From Parapristionchus giblindavisi (lineage: Eukaryota; Nematoda; Chromadorea; Rhabditida; Diplogasteridae), in assembly GCA_943737045.1 (NCBI GenBank), contig CALSFV010000207.1, positions 186,001 through 250,000 of the forward strand: a DNA stretch of 64,000 bases, read 5' to 3'. Under the pieces are notes generated by a model. That model saw only the letters and a program-made list of their open reading frames with translations. It ran no database searches and was not told where the DNA came from. This document shows positions 35,709 through 45,077 of this stretch, piece after piece. The first letter of the stretch is position 1. Every line of letters starts with the position of its first letter. The position numbers were made by a program, and so were the translations under genes.

Positions 35709-36265
35709 ATGTTTCCTGCATGGCTTGTTTGTCGCGTATCCCGCTTCTCGTGTGCTACTATGAAGTGGGCAGAGCAGAAGGCGCCAGAGCAGTATGCCGT
35801 TCAAGAGTATGTTTGCTATATATTTTGAATTTGTTTGATCATACGCAACTATTCGTGCAGATTCTACTCGCTCTTTTTTGCTGCCTTCTGCCTTTCGTTG
35901 CTTCTACGAAGCTATGGCTTCGTAGCGCTGCATACTGGTGCATACCTTTCGGCCAGGGAAGGAGCGAACGCGAAGGTATTTATATGTGCATCTATCAAAA
36001 TCAGCGCTTTTGCTCTTCAGTTCGCTGGCAAGCTACTGCTCTGGACTGTCCGATGGGCTCACTGGCTGCAGAAGCGCCTCTGGGACTGGCTCAGTGCACT
36101 GGCTAATGGGGTAATATCGTTTCAATTGACTTTGTCTACTAATCTCGCTTATTATAGGCTGTCGCAGCGGCTGCACGCAACCGAGCGCCCCTCCGTGAAG
36201 CTGCAGCAGCCGGAACCAGACCCAGCCCCCCTGTCGATGACACCCCCCTAGTAGCCATAGTATAA
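35709..36265 (+). CDS. Predicted two-pass membrane protein in the foldback loop
   Basis: Three exons: 35,709-35,806 (ATG 35,709), 35,861-36,110 and 36,158-36,265 (TAA). Introns of 54 and 47 bp have gtatgt/gtaata donors and gcag/atag acceptors. All junctions are in phase: 456 nt, 151 aa. It starts MFPAWLVCRVSRF, has a first hydrophobic stretch (FYSLFFAAFCLSLLL), a second hydrophobic, Trp-rich stretch (SAFALQFAGKLLLW then VRWAHWLQKRLWDWL) and an Ala/Arg/Pro tail ending DDTPLVAIV. Base composition and intron style are host-like, unlike the arms. It converges with the minus-strand gene ending at 36,504. An upstream exon is possible; the family is unknown. Confidence 0.6.
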
Positions 36266-36503
36266 CTATGCTTATTGTTTATTGTTGAAATTGTTTGATA
36301 AATTGTATTCCGACGATCTAATCTGGGAAGAACATCAAAGACTTTATATGTCATGAAATCCATAGCTGATAATGTGGACCAATCAACGTGATTATTTATT
36401 ATTAGCCTGCATTCTGTGAGCATGGTCGAACACGCCTTCTCCTCGATTTTTAACTAATTCCAGTTCATTTCGTGCATTCAAAAGACCAGGAAAATGAGCG
36501 AGA

Positions 36504-37035
36504 TCAGAGAGCCTGATGTTCCTTCAGTATTCATAATCAGTGATATTTACTTACTTGGTCATTTTGCCACTGCAAATTGTAGAAACTTTGGATTTCTCAG
36601 GGCGCTCCTTGGTCTCCAGACTTGTAGTACGTACCTCTTGAAAATGACACTTGATCGATTCTTGCACGAAATCGGTATCTTTCGGTAGGACTTTGATTCT
36701 TTTATCATTACTATTCGACGGCAGATCTTCTTCAGCTGGTCTCTGAAACATTTACATCGCTCATAGATTCACTGGGAACAAACCTTATTGCCGACGGGAA
36801 CAGCATTCGATAGCAGGGAGTTTATTAAAAGGAGTATTAGGAACTCCCTCATACTTGGATGGAGTGTTGATTGATTCCTGCAAAACAATGCATACACGCA
36901 GCGGAGCGAGTGAAGATGAAAGCTAGAATGAGATAGAGAGGGAGAACTCCGTTGCTTCGTTCCCACTCCCATCTTCTCGCATCTGTCATCTGTCTCCTCT
37001 GCATCTTTATCTGCCATCTGTCTCTGTCTCAACAT
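36504..37035 (-). CDS. Small acidic protein gene in the foldback loop
   Basis: Five minus-strand exons in phase: 37,035-36,948 (ATG), 36,877-36,855, 36,742-36,635, 36,569-36,555 (a 15-nt microexon) and 36,521-36,504 (TGA). Total 252 nt, 83 aa. It begins MLRQRQMADKDAEETDDR, continues RPAEEDLPSNSNDKRIKVL and ends EWQNDQEHQAL. There is no membrane span or known motif. The first donor (gttctc) is weak; the others are good. The ATG lies three bases from the inner edge of the right foldback arm, so regulatory sequence would have to sit in the arm or be lost. Confidence 0.5.
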
Positions 37036-38887
37036 CTGTCTGCAGCTTAAGTGTAAACATGAAATCAGTTAAAAAATGGTCAAGCAATTGTCAGACCACT
37101 GTGAAAACACGTGAATTATGAAATTTTGTTGAATTGAGCTCAATTAGTGGTCGAAAAAAAGTTGCAAAAATTTTATGTCGGGAGGCGGACTCGAACCCGG
37201 GTCGCTAACTTAGCTAACGCGAACGCTAGCTAACGCCAGTTTTTCGCGAAAAAGTGCATGCGCGGTATGTCGGACAGACTGGAGACTATTTTTATCGGAT
37301 TCTCCATACAATTTTGCATATACAACGCAATTTCTATTGGCTGGCCGCCATTGGAACATGGCGAAAATATTTTTTGAAAATAGAGATCACGCTATTTTTC
37401 GACATTTTCTTCTGTTTCTCGAATACCAGAGCACCTACTCCTTCGAAAATTTGGCTCCTGGCACAACTTTTCACGCTCTATCGAATGGTGTATAGCATGT
37501 GGGGTTAATATTACGTTGAAAATTCCGAAGATCAAAGATCAAAGATCAACCTACGGGTCCAATTTTTTGGCTGAAGTGTATCCCACCCCTAGGCACTCTG
37601 CCCTGAAAGTTTGAGCGAAATCGGACCATTTTGAAAATACTGTGCCACCCCCTCCGACGTTCTTACAGAGACCGCGTTTTAAACTACGTCACAGACTTGA
37701 AGTAGACTTTAAGTAGACTTTAAGTGAAAGAATATTTGACGAAATGCTTTACAGTATAACACACCACTTTAAGTAGACTTACGTTTTACTTTAAGTAGAC
37801 TTACAAGTCTACTTTAAGTAGACTTACAAGTCTACTTTAAGTGTAGACTTTAAGTAGACTTTAAGTGTCGAAATACCAGAGTGCCCGAATCATTGGCTGC
37901 AATCGGGCTCGTACTGAAAATGCTCCCGCGCGGATACGATTTCTCACGGATTCCTCCACAGGTTATCGATTTATTAGACATTTTATTGATTTATTATGAG
38001 ATGCTATTGATTAATTTGGGTATATTATTGTTTGAGTTGGGTATATTATTGATTTATTACGACTGAATATGATTAAATACCGTAATCTAGTGTCAGATTC
38101 TCGAATCGATATCCCGCGGCCTAGTGCCTGATCTGACTCTGCTGCCACAGGATCTACAAGACCACATCGCGAGCAAGGCCTCACATACTGTAGATGACTT
38201 TGTCCGATATGTATGGCACTTTAACAGATTATTGATTGATTGTGTGATCTTTGGTCTTTGATCTTTGATCTTTTAGTTGAATTCGTCTGTGAGTGAACTG
38301 GTGAAGCGATTGTCGCCACACGAAGTCGAAGAGAAGGCGTCGTATGACATTGCCAAAGTGACCCATGAGGTTTTCGATGAAAAGGTTAGTCATATTTTGT
38401 GAATGGACAAAGACGTTACGAATGGATGAATGATCGGGCTTGGACACTTGGCAAAGGATCAAAGATCATTTGGTTAACAAATGAAATTGATTTATAAGAA
38501 AAGCTGGATTCAAAATATTATATGGATCTGATTTAACTTCTAGGCAATGTGATTATAGATCTAACGGCATTTTATTGATTTTATCGATCGCTTTCAGGCC
38601 GTTCGTGATTACACCTACCGTATGCGTCTGTACACTCTCATCTGGTTGGTTATCGTACTCGTCATCTCAACGATCGTCATCACCTGTATCTTGTACAGAA
38701 AGTACGGTAGCGCCGAGCGCAAGGTACTGTATCTCGATGGTATCGATTTATTTATGTGTATATCGATTTCAGTCCAATCCTGCCACACGTACGCCTCTGC
38801 CTCGTGACGAACAACTCGTCCCGCCCCAGAATACGGTAGCGCCGGTTACGGTACCCCTCCGGTCTTCACCTCGTCACCAGTCGGTAC

Positions 38888-39591
38888 TAGGGTGGCGAGA
38901 ATTGCTCTCGAATGAGCCTGTTTTGTAGTCTCTATCGAGTCGAGGTCGAATGGAGAGGATATTCGTTCCCCTTGGCAGTCTCTATCTCTCTCCCTCGGAT
39001 AATCGTTTTTAGGTCGAATCGAAGTCGAGTCGAGCATTTTTCAAGGCCGTGTTTGAACAAAACTAGACAAATTATGTATATTTGAAATCAGCATAATGAG
39101 ATCTTTAAAATGATACACAATTCGCATCAAATAATTCAAATTCAAATTTCTCTTTTTCTTTGATGAGTACCGTATCCCAATACATTAGATGGGATATGAG
39201 TGAGATTGAAGAGTTTGAATCTGATGACGAATTGGAACTTTAATAATAGTTTTGCCATAATGATTGTTATCAAATTAATATTGTTATTGTATCATAAACC
39301 AACAAATTATTAACAAAACATTTTTTTGAAAAAAGTTGTTAAATTTGGCTTCGTTTTATAGCACTTAATGAGCTCTTGTCAGAAGTTTAAAAAGTTTTGA
39401 ATTTGGTCAATGCAGTGCTGAGAAAAACCTTTCCATTCGATTTCGACTCGACTGTTTTTTGACTATTCGAGACAATGACCCCCTCTCCCGGCTCATTCGA
39501 TGAGAGAGAGATCGTAAATGCCTCTCTCCCCGATAACTCGGCCAAGACTGCCAGTGGGAACGAATACTCTTGCGCCATTCTTGCCACCCTA
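38888..39591. mobile_element. 704-bp hAT-like non-autonomous element
   Basis: Inverted ends TAGGGTGGC and GCCACCCTA with extended similarity (GAGAATTGCTC versus GAGTATTCTTGCGCC-type). GTCGGTAC is present on both sides (38,880-38,887 and 39,592-39,599) and once in copy B at about 42,296-42,303, giving an 8-bp target duplication, as expected for hAT. No transposase frame is present. Confidence 0.9.
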
Positions 39592-39691
39592 GTCGGTACC
39601 GAATCGGATACGGTAGACCGTTGGCGGGTCCGATCGCCAGAGTTGCAACTGGAGACGACTCTTCAATCTGAGATTCCGGAAGACGAATAAT

Positions 39692-40625
39692 GAATAAGAT
39701 GTCATATCGATCGAATTGTTGCGGTTGTTTTCGAATAATTGTTTTTCGTTTACGTTCATCAACATGTATAAATTCTACCGTACACACTATTTTCTATGGT
39801 TCCCGCTACAGGTTGAACACCTGACAGTATCTGTCTAATTATGTTCTAATTATGTGAAAGTGCTATCTAATTTTGAAATTTTTGGACAGAATTAAGAAGT
39901 GATAGAACATCTTTCATTATCACTGAAATAACCTTCTTATGTGCAATTTGTTTCGACGATCGTGACTATTATCAATTCAGTTGAAGGTATACCCCAAGCC
40001 TATTATACTGTCCATATTCTCTCTAGAAAGAGAGAGCGAGAGAGTGTGGCCTTAGCGGAGAGTTTCAAATCAGGGTGTACCTTTAAAGACAGAATCGTGT
40101 ATGCCACTGAACATCTTTCCTTGTCTATAAAAAGAGAACGAGAGAGTGTGGTATGAGCGTAGAGTTTCCCACTGCCACCTGTGTATGCCACTTATCATTG
40201 AGATAACTTTCTTATGTGCGTTATACCTATCTCGTACTAATAAATTCTACCTGATCTAGATTTAAATGAACTGTGAGAATAGAATGAAAGACAAAATCGC
40301 GCAATTTCCACAATATTCCATCGAAGTTTATTAGAAGGAATTCTGACATCCACCTTTGAAGAAACACACTCATAATCATTCAAAATCGATAAATCGATAA
40401 TCGCCCAATGAGTGAGAGAGTATGGTAAAGTTAGAGTGTACTCTGACCCTCTTCCCACTCTCTTCCCATTGCCCTAGGTATATCACTGAGACACTTCTAT
40501 CGATTTGCCACACTCTTTGGATACTCTTATCTCATCCTTTTTTCTCGCTTGTTTCCTCTCTAGTTTATGTTTAATCTTTACAGTGTTGATCTTTGATCTT
40601 TCATCTTTGATATTTGGTCAGGCAG
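39692..40625. other. Intergenic stretch with TTTGATCTTTGATC motifs
   Basis: 39,692-39,835 repeats 42,390-42,545 (shared 3' flank of copies A and B). 40,025-40,190 has two GAGAGCGAGAGAGTGTGG-type blocks. 40,585-40,612 holds a GATCTTTGATC repeat just before the next gene. No gene is seen. Confidence 0.5.
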
Positions 40626-42353
40626 ATGTTGATCTTCTTCGTGCTCCTCGCATTGAGTAGAGGTACATTGGCGATTGACGCGACTACAGAATCTTCAACG
40701 ACGTCACGGAGGTATGAATCAACTCTTTTTCAAAGATCAAAGATCAATCGTGTTCAGGCATCGATCGAGCACAACGAGATCAACTCGTAAATGCTCAATT
40801 GAAGAGAATGGCCGATGCGGCTGGAAAGGCCTTGAAGGGAGAAGCTGTTGAGGATCACGATAAGGTACTTGGATTTCCCAATAGGTTAACCAAATGGATT
40901 GGGTTTACCAACTTGGCAAACCAATGGGTTTTCCAATTTTGTTACCCATAGTTATCCTCTGAAGGTCATTCCTCCTCTCGGGAAGCTTCCAACGGAGGTC
41001 ATAACGTCATCGATCCAAGGAAATCCATTGCCCGGTCTGAATGCCACAGAGACTGCGCTCATCAGGGAATACTATACCAAACAGGTTTGTAGTTTGGTCG
41101 CAAAATATTATAATTTGTAGTTTGTAGTGTAATCTCGATTCAGCGTTTCACATTGTAGTTTGTAGTTTTCAATTTGATCTCGACTTAATATAATATTTTT
41201 ATTTTAAAGTCAGATTGACGAAAGAGCAATCAATCGATAATCAATCGATAATTTCAGCGTCCCCTTGGCCTGAAAGAAGGTGACGATACGCCCACATCGT
41301 CCCTGCCCGAATCATTGGCTGCAATCGGGCTCGTAATGAAAATGCTCCCGCGCGGATGCGATTTCTCACGGATTCCTCCACAGGATATCGATTTATTAGA
41401 CATTTTATTGATTTATTATGAGATGCTATTGAATAATTTGGGTATATTATTGTTTGATTTGGGTATATTATTGATTGATTATGACTGAATAAGATCAATA
41501 CCGTTATCTTGTGACAGATTCTCGAATCGATATCCCGCGGCGAAGTGCCTGATCTGACTCTGCTGCCACAGGATCTACAAGACCACATAGCGAGCAAGGC
41601 ATCACATTCTGTAGATGACTTTGTCCGATATGTAAGGCACTTTAACAGATTATTGATTGATTGATTTGATCTTTGGTCTTTGATCTTTGATCTTTCAGTT
41701 GAATTCGTCTGTGAGTGAACTGGTGATGCGATTGTCGCCCCACGAAATCGAAGAGAAGGCGTCGTTTGACATTGCCAAAGTGACCCATGAGATCATCGAT
41801 GAATAGGTTAGTCATATTTTGTGAATGGACAAAGATTTTGCGAATGGATGAATGATCGGGCCTGGACACTTGGCAAAAGAACAAAGATCATTTAGTTAAC
41901 AAATTAAATTGATATATAAGAAAAGCTGGATTCAAAATATTATATGGATCTGATCTAACTTCTACGCAATGTGATTATCGATTTAAATACATTTTATTGA
42001 TTTTATCGATCGCCTTCAGGCCGTTCGTGATCACACCTACCGTATGCGTCTGCACACTCTCATATGGTTGGCTATCGTACTCGTCATCTCAACGATCGCC
42101 TGTGTCTTGTACAGAAAGTACGGTAGCGCCGAGCGCAAGGTACTGTATCTCGATTGTATCGATTGATTTATGTGGATATCGATTTCAGCCCAATCCAGCC
42201 ACACGTACGCCGCAGCCTCGCGACGAACAACTCGTGGCGCCCCAGAATACGGTAGCACCGATTACCGTACCCCATCCGGTCTACACCTCATCACCAGTCG
42301 GTACCGAATCGGATACGGTAGCCCGCCGACGGGTCCGATCGCCAGAGTTGTAA
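40626..42353 (+). pseudogene. Type I membrane protein, copy B, recently decayed
   Basis: Exons: 40,626-40,711 (ATG preceded by ggtcaggcag), 40,758-40,864, 40,965-41,084, 41,258-41,383, 41,518-41,631, 41,699-41,806, 42,020-42,139 and 42,189-42,353. It encodes a signal peptide (MLIFFVLLALSRGTLA), a luminal region with an Asn-Ala-Thr glycosylation site, one membrane span (IWLAIVLVISTIACVL), a basic stop-transfer YRKYGS and a Pro/Thr/Ser-rich cytosolic tail. Breaks: the exon 1/exon 2 join is one base out of phase; the donor after 41,383 is GA, where copy A has GT; an in-frame TAG at 41,804-41,806 replaces AAG; and a TAA at 42,351 shortens the tail. It has no transposon insertion, so it acts as the empty-site reference for copy A. 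Confidence 0.7.
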
Positions 42354-42949
42354 CTAGAGACCACGCTTCAATCTGAGATTCCGGACGACTAATAATCAAT
42401 AAGATGCCATATCGATCGACTTGTTGTTGTTTTCGAATAATTGTTTTTCGTGTACGCTCATCAACATGTATAAATTCTACCGTACACACTATTTTCTATG
42501 GTTCCTGCTACAGGTTGAACACCTGAAAGTACCTGTCTAATTATGTGTCTGTATCTGACTGGGGTTACTGTACTTTCGATTTTGAGTATGGTCTACTGCA
42601 GATTCTGTACAATTGTTCACTTATAAGTTATACCATAAATGGTGGATAGGCTCGGCGCATCTATGCTTCAAGTACCCAATCCATATGAATACCCAATTTG
42701 TGATCTCGCTGATAATGAGCCGGTGAAATGAAAGAATGTAGAACGAAGAAGAACGTAGGCATAAACATTCGAGGGCCTTCATCTTTAATTAATGTCTTGA
42801 GAAAGTGAAAAAAAACAGTTTGCTATCAGATCTCAGTGCAAGCCAATTTTTGTTGCCTGTAATTAATCGACACTAACATTGGCCCGACATGTTTCAAGGA
42901 CCCAATCCAAATTGTACCCAAATTGTGATCTCACTGATAATGAGCTGAT
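42354..42949. other. 3' flank and unassigned sequence
   Basis: 42,390-42,545 is the flank shared with copy A. 42,650-42,940 contains two related stretches (gtacccaatccatatg; ggacccaatccaaatt), apparently diverged copies of one element. No gene is seen. Confidence 0.45.
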
Positions 42950-44085
42950 GATAACACGGGTCTCCGGTAAAAGTGTAGAAACGCCAGCCACTATGAATTT
43001 TTTTGTCTCCGATTTCGATGAAAGTCGATCAGTGTGTGTAGTTGGGGGCCATGAGAAGGCATAGCCACTTGATTTGGCCAAAATTCCAAATTATCGATTT
43101 TTTGTGATCTACTCTGAAAATGATCATAACTCGGTTCATTTTCATCGTACAGCGAGCTGACAGGTGTCATTCGAACCGTATTATAATGCTCTCAAAAAAA
43201 GTGTTTCATGACCCCAATCTGTAAAGTCGTATTCGGCTGTTTCGCGCCAGTTATGGAAAAATTGTTGCAGAAATTGCATATTTCATTTACTGATCTCATA
43301 ATCTAATGCACACTTTAGTGTCTCCTTTCCCTTTTTTCTTCTCCTTTTCCCCTCACCAATTTACAAAGCGAGAGCCACTTTACTCCGTCATTGGAATTTT
43401 CCATAACTGGCGCGAAACAGCCGACTAAATCGATGTTGATAAGGTTTTTCTCGAATAACTCGAAAATGAGTTGTCATAGCTATTCGATCATGATAGAACT
43501 TTTTATTCGCCTTTCCGAGAGCATCATTTTCATTTTTTCGAATAGTCGATTGGACCATTTTGAAGGCAGATACGATCGAAAAACTGTTGAGGCGGAAAAA
43601 AATGACTAAGTCCTGTGTACTCTATAAAACGGTATTGGGAGGAAAGAGATACGGTAAATGAACAACATACCGACTCTGACCGTGATCTGACAACTTGTTT
43701 TCTGCAATAAAACGCGTGTACTCAAGAGAAAATTTTCGAGAAAAGTTCACCTTTTTGTTCAAAAAATGTGTTTTTCGCGTTTTTCGCCCTGAATACGACT
43801 TTACAGCGAACGGGTCATGAAACACTTTTTTTGAGAGCATTATAATACGGTTCGAATGACACCTGTCAGCTCGCTGTACGATGAAAATGAACCGAGTTAT
43901 GATCATTTTCAGAGTAGATCACAAAAAATCGATAATTTGGAATTTTGGCCAAATCAAGTGGCTATGCCTTCTCATGGCCCCCAACTACACACACTGACCG
44001 ACTTTCATCGAAATCGGAGACAAAAAAAATTCATAGTGGCAGACCCGGCCGTTTTTGCTACACTTTTACAGGAGACCCGTGATAA
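42950..44085. repeat. 1.1-kb foldback, TTTTACAGGAGACCCGTG family
   Basis: Left end cgggtctccggtaaaagtgt and right complement at about 44,058-44,085. Arms of about 300 bp (42,970-43,235 and 43,790-44,065) match closely. A second, independent hairpin (tttcgcgccagttatgg) lies at 43,237-43,424 in the left part only. Remnants of the family are at 1-1,010. Confidence 0.8.
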
Positions 44086-45077
44086 TGATTTGATTTAGAG
44101 GACAACAGGACTTGCAATGGAAGGAACAATGGAAAGGAAAAGAAGAAGAGCCCCAAAGAAGTTTACCGCTAACGACTTGGTTCTGATGGTCAACTTCATG
44201 ATCATATGACTTTCATATTACTTTAATAATATAATAGATGTAGAAGTATGGGGCTCATTAATCAATTCAATCAGAAAAATAAGTGTACTCCAAGATACAT
44301 TTTTAAATGTTAAAACACTTTTGATACTTTTTATCAGACAATAAAAGGTCTTAACTTAACAGGTCTCGTGTGCTATTTTTTCTGCGCATATCAAAACAAT
44401 CACATTTCACGCTAATCAATCCAAATCGTATTATACTATTGACATTGGTTATAATTTCGAGAAATCGTGGAATTTTTCTCTAGTTTTTGGTTCTCTAGTT
44501 ACTAGTTACTTTCTTGTCTCTTGTCTCTTCTCTGTTCTGTCTCTGACTTCTTGTCTTCCATACTATTTTTTCTTGAAAAAAATCAAACTAACAGCAATAA
44601 AATTACTGTCTTAACTTAACAACTAAAATCTGAAAGCGCATGGATGCAATTATTTTGGCTCCTACCATATTTTCCCTATACTTGTGCTGTTCTCTGTACT
44701 GTTGTGTGTGAAAAAATACTGTTCTGGCTGAGACTTCCCTTGTGAGAGATAAACCATAGTTGTAGTTGATAGTGCATGGTTTCCATTTCCATTGCGACCA
44801 CCACTCATTTCAACGATTTCTGGAAATTTTGATAAATGTTAGTATAAAACGATTCGGATAGATTATTTTTCCTGGACTTGTCAACTACCTTGATCACATT
44901 TTTGATACAAATTTGGTACGGTTGAGGGTACGGTAGTTGGCTCACGATAGCTGCAAACAATATAGAAAATTTTGTATTATCGGAATTTTTATCGCAAGGC
45001 TAAAGGGGAAATTTGGTATTTACATATGTTGCGGAATCTGAAAATACTTTGTCTTCTCGATATGTCGATTTAGCCAG
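44086..45077. other. Upstream region of the second coiled-coil paralogue
   Basis: 44,395-44,480 matches 25,565-25,690, and 44,880-44,935 matches 25,880-25,920, so the upstream regions of the two paralogues are co-duplicated. A conserved stretch ending at the gtacgg donor near 44,926 may encode LDHIFDTNL, but it has no start codon. TCTTGTCTC-type repeats lie at 44,510-44,565. Confidence 0.45.

Larger units (their letters stand above)
34833..37881. mobile_element. 3,049-bp foldback carrying two spliced genes
   Basis: Ends CTCTGGTATTTCG and CGAAATACCAGAG. Arms of about 650 bp (34,870-35,517 and 37,039-37,686) are near-perfect inverted copies and include a tRNA-like TAGCTAAGTTAGCG plus B-box GGGTTCGAGTCC. 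The right side also has extra AAGTAGACTT repeats (37,690-37,865). Flanking TG/TG (34,831-34,832 and 37,882-37,883), compared with uninterrupted copy B at about 41,300-41,320, gives a 2-bp target duplication. The loop holds two convergent genes listed separately. No transposase is seen. Confidence 0.85.
34785..39691 (+). pseudogene. Type I membrane protein, copy A, broken by two transposons
   Basis: Exons matching copy B: 34,785-34,832 joined across an insertion to 37,884-37,961; 38,097-38,210; 38,277-38,384; 38,598-38,723; and 38,773 onwards. The encoded part runs from a luminal Leu-rich region (GLVLKMLPRG, VPDLTLLPQDLQDHI, VDDFVRY) through one strong membrane span (IWLVIVLVISTIVITCI), then YRKYGSAERK and a Pro/Thr tail. 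Damage: a 3,049-bp foldback at 34,833 inside an exon; one base missing at about 38,855 relative to B, shifting the tail; and a 704-bp element at 38,888 in the last exon. After that element the original frame resumes to TAA at 39,688-39,690. Exons for the signal peptide seen in B are absent upstream. I do not recognise the family. Confidence 0.7.

Noticed and set aside
35549..36106. 185-codon unspliced plus frame
   Set aside because: Runs through two good introns of the 151-aa gene in another frame; the spliced model has better signals and a sensible protein.
8820..37235. Functional tRNA genes at the B-box sites
   Set aside because: T-arms or D-arms can form at some sites, but no site gives a paired acceptor stem plus a proper anticodon arm.
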